NCBI GenBank assembly: GCA_018806915.1
Contig: JAGKQI010000073.1
Location: forward strand, 248,001 to 312,000
DNA from: Phytophthora colocasiae
Taxonomy: Eukaryota > Oomycota > Peronosporomycetes > Peronosporales > Peronosporaceae
DNA length: 64,000 bases
Direction: 5' to 3'
The position numbers and the translations under genes were made by a program. Under the pieces are notes generated by a model. The model was not told where the DNA came from. It searched no databases and worked only from the letters and a program-made list of their open reading frames with translations. Shown in pieces: positions 52,033 through 61,896 of the stretch. Every line of letters starts with the position of its first letter. Within the stretch, counting starts at the first letter, position 1.

Positions 52033-55000
52033 TTACGAAGCTCTGGCCCTGGCAGCGTCAGCATCAAAGTCAGGCAGTAATCGGACGAACTTCATGGAGA
52101 GTCGACTGGTGCCAAGGCTGGGGTGAGAGGATCCAGACCGGTAGTGGGTACGCCAAGGATCTTTGCGATCACAATCTTCGAGGGCAGCTATGAGGCTCTG
52201 TGGAGGATCCGCTCCGGCGTCGACAGCCTCAGCTCCAGGATACCAAGTGACGTCTTCCGTCGGTACGGGGAAGTGGACGAAGTGTGGATCTAACCACAGA
52301 TCCAAGTCGCAACACCCGGTCAGGCGCATCCTCTCGAATATCTTGCTCTGAAGCTTGCGGTAGTTGTTCCGGGGCATGGGATCCGCGATTCTTTCGGCGA
52401 CGATAGAAGCTTGTGAACCAATTGTCCATCTTCCGAAGCTTCATAGAGATGGGGAACGAGTGCGTGCATTCTCAGATCGCTTGCAGGTTGGCAGCCTCAA
52501 ACGCGTCATACCAGCTTAGGATCTCCGCGAGATGGGGCGACAAGTCAGCTTGAAAGGTATAAGGAGGCGGGGACTGGGACCCCAGATCCTTCCATGGATC
52601 CGTCGCGTACAACTCGATAATTTGCGCCTTGGAGATTAGATCTGGAGCGTATCTGGACGGATCCATAGCACCACGACGGACACGAAGGGGAAACAGCCAT
52701 CCTGGGCGATAACAAGCGGTCGAGTGTTTGCAGACTCAGAAGGCTGACTTGGTCTGTGATCCAAGGGGCCACCTCTTCGGGAGACATCTTGCGCGGATCC
52801 CGAGCAGCTGGAACGAACTCTTCTAGTGGGCCGTACGCCTCGAACTGAAGCTCAACAGTGCCTTCATGAGAATCCGTCTGGTGAACCTCAGGAGACGCAG
52901 AACGTGAAGGGCTGGATGCAACACTGGATTGGGTAGTGGTGACGTCTCGGATCTCAATAGGAGCAGACGCCGACCCGTCCCCCGACGAACGCCGACGCAG
53001 ATCCGACCGAGAGCGCGACATGGCGGCCTTCAACTGTTCTTCATCAAATTCCTCCGACTCGCTACCCGAGCTGGCTTCTGGGTCGTCTCCCGCACCGGAT
53101 CCAGCTGGACCTCCTTCAACGGAACCCCGTGATCACTTATGGGTTTTGGTAGCAGTAGCGTAAGGCTTCGCGTGTGCCGTCGGATCCGGGATCTCTGAGG
53201 GTGCACTCGGCAGGGGCGCCTCCGCTGGCTTGTCCGGAGACGGAACACGCTTGGGATCTGCCGAGTCTTGACCCTCCCCCGGTCGCTCTTGCGCCGCGTC
53301 CCCGAAGTCAAGATCCGGATCGTCAGTCGCATCACCTGTTGTTTTGGAAACGGGAACAGGCGCAGGCTTGGACGCGACGGCGGAAGGATCTGCGGGATCA
53401 GCCCGACGCGAGATCTTGCGCGGCGGCTCTAATGTTGGGACAGAAGTTTCGCGTCGACGACGCTTGGCGGAAGAACCGTCTTGGGAAGTAGAAGACTCAG
53501 ACTGCGCGCTTGGGGCATTCGAGGAACTGCGCATCGCCATGGAGGCAATCGAAGCTAAATTACGGAGAGCCGACGTGCGCTCGTCGATCACACTACGATG
53601 CTCCTCCTCTAAGGCGGCATGCTCCTGCTCGAGCGCGTCATACTTCGTCTTCGAGGACTTTCCTTGCCTGATCGCGTTCGAGGGTTATCGTAGAGATCTT
53701 CTGAATCGCTTTATCCAGTTCCTGAGTCGCTGCTGTGGACACCCGGGCAGCCTCGTCGCGCTCGAGACGGATCCGATCGAGATCCATGCGTATCTTCCTC
53801 TGTTCTGACGACTTGCTTCGGATCCTATCGAGCTCACGTTCAACCTTCTCTCTGGCTTGGTCCGCTCCATCGCGTTGACGTTTTACTTTCAGCAGATCAT
53901 CTTCGGCCCTCTCGAGACTCTTTTCGGCGCTCTGACGCTTGAATACGTTCTTCTCAGACCGCCTCTGCTGACGCTCCATCTCTTCACGGGCGTTGAGGTT
54001 CTCTTGCTTCAGACGCGCCAGGGCTTCGCTGGCCCGGTCAAGTTTCTGGATAGTATGCGTATGAACCCGATGGAGTTCCCCACGTCGACGTTCTGATTTG
54101 GCGAGAAGACTCTCCAGCTCATTGACCCTCTCGTTCCGAACATGAAGATCCAGTTTGAGCGACTCGATAGTCTTGACGAGATTTTGATTGGGGAGCTGCT
54201 TGAGCGACTCACGCAGCTGGTCACGGTGGGCCCGAAGATCTTCAATCTTGCGTTCTTGTTGGTCGCAGCGAATAGCTGACTCCGCAAGCTGGACACTGGT
54301 GCGATTTCGCTCGAGTAAGGCCGCATCTCGCGCGGTCTCCGCGTCTTTCAACTTCTACTCCAATTCCGTTGAACGCTCTAACAGTTCCGAAGATTCTTCG
54401 CGTTGATGCTCAAGCTCTTGAGCCAACCGTACCACGGATGGATCCTCCGCCGAGACGTCTTCCCCAGCAATCTGCCGCTCGAGTCCGACTGCATAGTCCT
54501 GTAAGACAGCATAGGCTTCTGCTGAAGAGAACTCTAGATCCGAGTATTGGGCCTTGAGGACGTCAAGCTCACGCAAGTGATCCTTGAGCCGATCCAGATC
54601 TTGCACCACTTCCGCTTCCTTTTGCTTCGCCAGCCGGAGAGCAGTTTGAGAAACATCATACCGACGCTGCGCGAAGTCAATGAACGCTTGAGCAAGGTTC
54701 AGGCGAGGCTGCAGCAGGTTGTGAAGCTCTTCATTATGCTTCCGCGCTACGGTGAGACCCTGGAGCACTTGCTGATAGCCGGTCTGCATCTCGACGTATC
54801 CATCAGACAGAGACTGGAGGGAAGCAACGGCAGCATGCACAGGATCCAGATTTGGAATCATAGGAGTGGCAGCTGCCGTGAAATCATAGGGAGCTTGGTC
54901 GCAATGGGGACACGGAGGCGGAGCCGCAGAATCTTGGCCGAAGAACATGGTGGTGTACGCGGAGGAACGGTCGTCGGCAGGCCGATCCATTTTGCAGAGA

Positions 55001-55110
55001 TCGCGATTTGAGGAATGACAAGCCAAATTGGAATTTTGTATGGGAACGACGTGATGCCGTTGTGCGGCAACAACCTCGTCCCAGGTGCGATTGTAGTGAA
55101 GTGGATTCAA
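52033..55110 (-). CDS. B1 antisense accessory ORF, long coiled coil, broken
   Basis: Read leftward from ATG 54990 (MDRPADDRSSAYTTMFFGQD) it codes a CPHCDQ segment and then a long heptad-rich coiled coil to about 53,590 (LERAEDDLLKVKRQRDGADQ, RVNELESLLAKSERRRGELH). A TAG at 54355-54357 interrupts it in phase. A frameshift near 53,650 leads on into KYDALEQEHAALEEEHRS in the next frame. A basic, nuclear-signal-like KRRRR and a disordered acidic part follow (53133-53591), then 52545-53033, 52472-52666 and 52033-52377 in changing frames. The open sequence begins inside the 3' LTR. I recognise no family. Coiled coils cannot be shadows of a sense gene here, since the plus strand has no gene. Function unknown. 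Confidence 0.68.
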
Positions 55111-56091
55111 ATCAAGCCGGATATGACGCAGAACGACTACGATGATGGGTGACGTGCGACATGGTGCTACGATAAGGACAGGCCCCTAGAACTGGGTACC
55201 TACTCTAGGGTGGACCCTAAGTTAGGATCCACTTGGCCTGGCTACCCTAAGTGCGGATCCCGCCGTCCTAAGTTCGGATCCTGCAGTCCTAAGTGCGGAT
55301 CCCTGAGATCAAAGATCCTCGGATCCAGATGCCGGATCCTCGGGATCCACGACCTCGGGATCCAGATACCGGATCCTCGGGATCCACGATATCAACGAAG
55401 TGAAGCAGTTGCAGGAGAGCCAGCATGAGCCAAGATAGAGATTTGCGATGGGAAGATAGGGTACAGGATGAGAAACCATAAATCAGAGAGTCGAATTTAC
55501 CTTCTAGTGCGCAAGTGGTTTTCTTCAGGGCCCAAGACAAGGGGAGAGGATAGTGTATTGGCCCCCCCTTAGTGTTCCTGCAAGTCACTACGCCTACCTA
55601 GCTACAGCTAAGACCGGATCCCCGATTTGGCCGGCTTACCTTACGCTAGTGAATACCTCGGATCCAACGGTGTTGATTGCTTAACCGTAGGATCCTTCGA
55701 TATCTCCACACCCTCAAGACCAACCGCTACAGGAGGCGGCAAGCAAGACAGTAATGGAAAAGGAAAAGGACCCCCACACCCACCAAGGCAACCCCGGATC
55801 CAAGGATCCACACGATCTTCGAGTCTAAGACCAAGATCCCCCAACAAGGACCTGTGTGCAGGAATACCCACGCAAGTCCAACCTCCCAAGTCCCCGCCAA
55901 GGACGTTCAAGCCCTCACGCCTGTGTACACTCTCCCGTTCCTGAGAGAGCAGATCCCGCCCACTGACGGGTACACAAGGTGAGCCTCAGCAACCCCTACG
56001 GTTATCGGAGTACCCCCTCCGTTAGTCAGTGTCTGGGCGCCGTGTGTGAACGTTGGATCCCTGCTCATTCCAGCGGATCCACTACACCACA
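55092..56091 (+). repeat. B1 3' LTR
   Basis: 1,000 bp, TGTAGTGAAG to CACTACACCACA. It has one more GGATCC-bearing repeat than the 5' LTR (55335-55392), like the LTR of B2. No clear polypurine tract precedes it. Confidence 0.92.
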
Positions 56092-57174
56092 CAGCCGCGT
56101 GGACGGGGAGCTTCAGGATCCCCTTCGGCTCTGCGTACTTCGGCCGATCCACCGCCGGCTCAAGCTCCCACGGCTCCTTCGGACGCGGTGGCGGTGGGAT
56201 CTCCATCGTGGCGCTCAGGGCAAGGTTCTGCCACTTGTTGTAGCGCCTGGATCCGACGGAAATGAAACCCGGGGTGCGGGGAACGTGATCCCCGGCTAGT
56301 CACATGCCGATCTCCTCGTTGTGGTTGAGGGAGACCGCTTTCTCACCAATGTTGGTAAGTTGTAGATAGCGGATCTTGCCTGGGCCTTGTGCTAACGTCG
56401 GTACCCATTGATTGCCTCTTCGTAGCCACAGCTTCTCGTACTCCTTGAGATGGATCCGGTCCGGGTGCTCGAAGGTCTCGCCAGGCTCCAGTCGTATACC
56501 TTCCTGGAGGAGTAGCGGACGAGCCCGGCCGCTGAAGATCTGCCGTCGCCCATGAGGTCGCACACGGATCCGTCACCCAGGTCGAGTCGGATCCCGGCCG
56601 GTACCATGAAGTCCATTCCGAGGATCGCATCGCAGTCAGGTTGAAGATCTTCGCCGACCCAGACGTCGCAGAAATACACCAAGTACCCAGCTAAGGTAAC
56701 CTTGATCCTTGTTTTGCCTGCTGCAATGTACAGCTGCTCACCAATTCCGAGGCATTCTTGTGTTTGACTAGTGTCAACCTGGGATCCAACCTTACGAGCA
56801 AAGGCGGCATCGATTATCGACACCTCGGATCCCGAGTCAAGAAGCACGGTGGACTTGGCATTGTTGATCTTGCACGTTGCCTTGGTCTGCTTGAAGTGTT
56901 TGCTGGGGACATGGTACTTCCAGTACCCGCGTGACTCTCCAGGCATGAGATCCAAGGACATGACGACCTCGGATCTCTGGTACTCATCGTCTGTAGAGCG
57001 GAAGCTCGCAACTCTAGCCGTACGTTTCCCATGAAGTTCACATGTATTATCCAATAGATCCGTTCGCTTGTTGCTAACTCGATCCATGGCCTTCTTGTTC
57101 ACATATGCATAGATGTATAACATTGAACGCTCGTCTCGTACCGGATTCAAACCCGGCGAGCGTTCTAGTTTAAC
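56092..57174 (-). pseudogene. B2 protease and spacer start
   Basis: Protease frame 56392-57174 with the same active site and flap motifs as B1. An indel near 56,570 disturbs its end. The spacer start (IPPPPRPKEPWELEPAVDRP, 55907-56206) runs across the B1 insertion point, so its last part reads into the B1 LTR by chance. Confidence 0.85.
57125..57174 (-). promoter_or_regulatory. B2 -1 ribosomal frameshift signal
   Basis: Same heptamer (57168-57174), stop (57165-57167) and 9-bp stem (57157-57165 with 57125-57133) as B1, with no changes. Confidence 0.75.
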
Positions 57175-59225
57175 ATCTTCTCGGCAGCTTCTGGAAGCAT
57201 GTGCTTACTTGGATCGAACCACTGCCGGATGAGGTTGTAGAACTCCTCCATTTGGCACTTGCCGTGATCGTGAAGTTCTCCGCAGCCGCGACATACAATG
57301 AAGCAGCGATCCGACGGATGACCCTTCTTGCCGCATTTCTGGCAGGTGAGACGCTTCCAACAGCCAAGATCCGAATGTTTCCTGGATCCGCAGTGCGGGC
57401 AGCGCTGTCCTTCGTTGGAGAAGCGTGGTCGGCGATCCGGTGGCGTTGGATCCGGGCTGGCTTGGGTTGGATCCGGATCCTTCTTAGGATCAGAAGTTCC
57501 CGTCTTGTTCTCCGTTGATCCGGCTGTCGTCGAGGTAATCGGTCGCTCACTCGAGGCTGCTACGTATGCTCTGCGGAGCTCACCATCGGATCCGGAGTCC
57601 TCGGAGTCGGATCCCTCAGATTCTACCATTTGCATGGAACGGATCGCACGCGTCGGACCGGTTGGCTGCGGGGCTGTCGTGGTCTTCGGCCGGAACTTGC
57701 TGGATCCTGACGACGGCTTCTTCTGTCTGGATCTCGCGCGATCTCGGGCCCGCAGTACGTCTTCAAGTTGATCCGCGTCCGCAAGTCGGAGTAATGTCAG
57801 TTGGTCTGCCAGATCTGCATCCCCAAGCGTCTCGATAAAGTGTTCGACGTGCTCGCGGCGAGCTTTGGCATCTCCATCCTTGATCATTACTCTCGCACGA
57901 AGACCTGCTACGTTCAAACGGTACAAGTATTCCAGTGGCGACTCATCGGATCTTTTACGAGCGTGGTAGTATTGCCACGCTACTGAGACTCCAAGGCCAC
58001 AGTACTGCGTCTGGAAGGCTTTTAGCAGATCACTCCACTTCAGCCTTGTAGATCGACTGAGCTGTCTGTACCAGTTTCACGCTGGACCAGTGAGGAGATC
58101 TCCAAAGGTAAGGCACTTTTCTTCATCCGATGCTTGATCTCTCGTGAAGGCTGACTTGACTTTACTAATCCATGATCTTGCTCGTTCCTCGTCATGAACT
58201 CCTTCAGGTCCGATATCGCCGAGATTCGGATCCGTTGAATCGTGCTGGATCCTGCCGTAACGGATGCAGCGGTGGTCGTCGCCGTACGCCGGGGAGCCAA
58301 TCCGCCAAGGTCGTCAGGGTCATACTCCCAGTTCTCGGGGTGTGATCCTACTGACTCCATCTCGACATCCCGGTACACAGGATCCGCAGCGTGCGTCGTA
58401 GCCCGTGGAACCGCAGTCATCTGCTGTTCCTTCAAGAATTTGTCCATGGCCGATCGGAAGTAGATTTGCAGCCTGTTGGTGGATGCATACGGCGGATCCA
58501 TGGCACGGGGCTGATCACGCGAGGCGTTCCACGTTCGTGTCGGCTTGGCCTCCAGGATGTCGGTCGGTATGCGAGCTGCCAACATAGCGGCGCCTGCGGG
58601 ACCGAGCGCCATACGTCGGGGTTCGGACGGACTGTCGGATCCTGCCTCAGATTCCGCCGAGGCGTATCGAGAGGATCCAGTCTGATACTCTGGGGACTGC
58701 GCTAGCTTGGACATCAGATCCCGGGTCGCTCGTCGCTCACCGACGAGGGGCTTCAGTCGGTTGAATAGTGAAGCCGCTGCGATACGGATCCTGTCGTGGT
58801 CCAAGCGGAAAAGTGAGTCCCCATCGAAAGCTCCTGCCGCGAAACCAGCTTCCTCTAACAGGCGGAGGAGGCCCAGGGCGCTGTCCAGACTGTTCGCAGA
58901 CTGCACCGGCGCCGTGATTGGACCGGTGAGGGATCCAACCAACTGAGGTTGTAGGATCTTCATCACAGGGTCTCCCCGGAGGAAGTCATCGAGCGCGATC
59001 CGGCGATACGAAGCCTCCAGCTGGGTCGACGACCATTCCGATTTCAGCACCGGCTTCTCGTCGACCTCAGATCCTGGTGCCCTCAGCTTCTTCCGCGCAG
59101 TCTTCGTCTTCTTCTTCGACGTTTTACCAGCTGAGATCTGCGCGGGGATGGTGTTGGTGGATGGAGATCCAACAGCTTTCGCTGCTGAATCCCCACCCGG
59201 CGGATCAGAACTCGCGTTCCGATCC
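57165..59225 (-). pseudogene. B2 Gag, start missing
   Basis: Frame 58040-59050 covers the middle of Gag without the breaks seen in B1 near 43,180-43,315. Frame 57165-57926 covers the core end and the three knuckles. The shift between them near 58,045 is shared with B1. The Gag N-terminus is cut at 59225, where Gag is joined to LTR sequence. Confidence 0.85.
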
Positions 59226-59974
59226 GGGATCTTGGTCTTGGACTCGAAGATCGTGTGGATCCTTGGATCCGGGGTTGCCTTGGTGGGTGTGGGGGTCCTT
59301 TTCCTTTTCCATTACTGTCTTGCTTGCCGCCTCCTGTAGCGGTTAGTTTTGAGGGTGTTGAGAGGTCGAGGGATCCTACGGTTAAGCAATCAACACCGTT
59401 GGATCCGGGGTCTTCACTAGCGTAAGGTAAGCCGGCCAAATCGGGGATCCGGTCTTAGCTGTAGCTAGGTAGGCGTAGTGACTTGCAGGAACACTAAGGG
59501 GAGGCCAATATACTATCCTCTTCCCTTAACTTGGGCCCTGAAGAAAACCACTTGCGCACTAGAAGGTAAATTCGACTCTCTGATTTATGGTTTCTCATCC
59601 TGTACCCTATCTTCCCATCGCAAATCTCTATCTTGGCTCATGCTGGCTCTCCTGCAACTGCTTCACTTCGTTGATATCGTGGATCCCGAGGATCCGGTAT
59701 CTGGATCCCGAGGTCGTGGATCCCGAGGATCCGGCATCTGGATCCGAGGATCTTTGATCTCAGGGATCCGCACTTAGGACTGCAGGATCCGAACTTAGGA
59801 CGGCGGGATCCGCACTTAGGGTAGCCAGGCCAAGTGGATCCTAACTTAGGGTCCACCCTAGAGTAGGTACCCAGTTCTAGGGGCCTGTCCTTATCGTAGC
59901 ACCATGTCGCACGTCACCCATCATCGTAGTCGTTCTGCGTCATATCCGGCTTGATTTGAATCCACTTCACCACA
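59226..59974 (-). repeat. B2 5' LTR, truncated
   Basis: About 749 bp matching the first three quarters of the B1 LTR, reversed. It ends at 59974 (CACCACA on the plus strand). C1 sequence resumes at 59975. Confidence 0.88.
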
Positions 59975-61722
59975 AGGACCAGTAGGCGCGGGGCGTCCTA
60001 CTGGTGATGCAGTCTCGCGTGTCGAGCTTGGACACGCGACGTTGAGGACTGCTGCCCCCAGCGAGAAAGTTTCTCGCTGTAAGCTGCAAGATGACAAGCC
60101 AAACCTTGTCATCCTGAACGTAATGTCGAAGAGAGTGAACTCTCTTCGTGCCCTAGTGGACTCGGGCGCGTCGAACAACTTTGTTCGACAGGGAAGTCTT
60201 CGAAGACTTGACTTCGAAGAGGCCGACACGCCTCGTAGCGTGTTGGAGGTGCGGTTAGCAACAGGTGCCACCGTGAGGACTGAGAAGCGCGTAGTCCGTG
60301 TGCGCTTCTCTTACAAACGAAAGACGTTTGTAGAAGATCTTATCATCTTGGATCTAGACGATAAGTTCGACTTGGTATTAGGGATGCCGTGGCTTGCACG
60401 GCATGACCCGGTGATCAACTGGGAGAAGCGTACGCTCGTACGCTTCAACAACACATGCGCGACAGAGAGCGATGGCCCTGTCAGTGCTGCACATGCACCG
60501 GCCGGTGCTTGTGAATCCCAGTTGACGCAGCAGCGGCCGCCGCTGCCTCCGATCGCCGCCGGCGAACATCAATGACTCGGGAGTCGTTGAGAGAAAATGT
60601 GTCGACTCAGAAATCTGAGCCGAAGGGTTGCGGCCATGTGAATGATGGTCAGGTGAATGTGAATCACCTGACACATAAACATCTGAATGATGTTTGTCAC
60701 ATGAGTGATGGTCAGGTGAATCGCATTCACCTGAGAGAAGGTAAAATACCGGTATTACCGGTATCCTTGGAGGTACTTCAAGCCCCCAAGGGTCGCGCCG
60801 ACGACGTCGCGTCAACTCCGGGAGTTGACGAAATAAATAAAATTCGGGGAACCGAAAGGCGTGCGTCAGCGCTGGGAGCTGACGCCACTGGCGCGTCGCT
60901 GCTAGTTCTGGGAACTAGCGATCGTACATCAGCTCCGGGAGCTGATGATGTGTGTACAGGCGAACATTCGCTGCTAGTTCCGGGAACTAGCGATCGTACA
61001 TCCGCTCTGGGAACGGATGATATGTGTACAAGCGAACACTCGCTAGCGCAGGAAGCTAGCGAGAGCACGTCGACTCCGGGAGTCGACGATGCGGTTGCTT
61101 CATCCGTAGTAGCGGGTGAAGTTGCTCCATCCGTAGGAGCGGATGGAGGCGCAGCGGTTCAGGGAACCGACTGTGCGGCAGGAGGTGCTGGCGGTTGCAA
61201 ACGCCCAGCACCAGAAAAACCTGCGTGCTCACGTGCAGCGGTGCTGCACGCGATGAGCGGCACACAAGCAGTGCTTGCTTGAATGTGCGAGTCAGCGGAA
61301 GGAATCCGCTGACGATGGCGATAAAGTCCTGTCCAAGGTGGGATGCCTTGGACGTGGAGCGCCTGGAGCTGAGCTCCATGGCAGACCTTCGCGGCGCAAG
61401 CTCAGGGAGCTTTGCGAGTCCCAGTCTATGACTGTGGAGGGTGTGTCTGCAGGGCAGACACCGAGTGTCAAGGTGTTGAACGTCTTGACACGTACTGGTA
61501 CTGGATTGCAGTACCAGAAGATGCGGTTGGAGAATCCGCCGACGAGTGCGTCGGCGTTGACCTCACTTCCAACGATGAGTTGGAAGAGTTTCACCACCGG
61601 GACTTGTACGATGGACGCATCGAAACAAATTTGCATTCTCTCGGATATCGAGAAAGTGGATCGCGAGGCCATAGAGCTGAAGCAGCTCGTCGTCGATAGG
61701 ATCACTGAGTGTGATGACTCCC
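59975..61722 (+). pseudogene. C1 protease and hairpin-rich linker
   Basis: The frame is open from 59976. It starts PVGAGRPTGD, like the D Pol start [10 protein letters not shown], and carries an aspartic protease with ALVDSGASNNFVRQ (near 60150-60195) and LVLGMPWLARHDPVINWE (near 60374-60425). It ends at TGA 60573-60575. The next frame (60572-61282) is repetitive and rich in Ser/Thr/Gly/Asp (LLVPGTSDRTSALGTDDMCT). The last (61275-61727) resembles the pre-RT region of D (LEEFHHRDLYDG). RT, RNase H and integrase are absent, because F begins at 61723. A hairpin at 59978-60005 matches the D frameshift hairpin. Confidence 0.83.
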
Positions 61723-61896
61723 TGTGACGGGGGTCACACAGCACTTCACACAGAGGAAGGCTTGGAGTATACTAACTCCTAGTGAACGGCAGTTCACTCG
61801 GTCCCCAAAGACTTGGGGAGACTAACTAAAGATTAGGTAGATTTAAGACTGAATATATTATAGATACTTGTTAGCTTGGCCTGCAATACAAACTAA
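61723..61896 (+). repeat. LTR start of an unnamed gypsy family (F)
   Basis: It starts TGTGACGGGGGTCACA, a hairpin like the starts of C and D LTRs, and has further inverted repeats (GTGAACGGCAGTTCAC, CCCCAAAGACTTGGGG). Beyond the first 16 bases it does not match the C1 5' LTR, so I treat it as another element inserted into C1. The Tc1/mariner-like element cuts it at 61897. Confidence 0.55.

Larger units (their letters stand above)
41703..56091 (+). mobile_element. Complete giant gypsy element B1 (14.4 kb)
   Basis: LTRs of 961 and 1,000 bp bracket gag, protease, a long spacer, RT, two RNase H domains, integrase with chromodomain and an antisense coiled-coil ORF. It is flanked by the 4-bp duplication CAGC (41699-41702 and 56092-56095) and sits inside minus-strand B2. 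Removing it rejoins B2 exactly at the site matching B1 position ~46,070. The LTRs differ by small indels and a duplicated repeat, so it is not brand new. Confidence 0.93.
56092..59974 (-). mobile_element. Gypsy element B2, right part, minus strand
   Basis: It holds, right to left, a truncated LTR (59226-59974), gag, the frameshift site, protease and the start of the spacer, ending where B1 is inserted. With 40208-41702 it makes one element that landed in C1 between the Gag knuckle and the protease. The LTR 3' end, primer site and Gag start (about 600 bp) are deleted at a GATCC joint near 59,225. Confidence 0.9.

Noticed and set aside
61723..61896. 3' LTR of C1
   Set aside because: After the first 16 bases it shares nothing with the C1 5' LTR (38795-39254), and no polypurine tract precedes it. 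A separate family is more likely.
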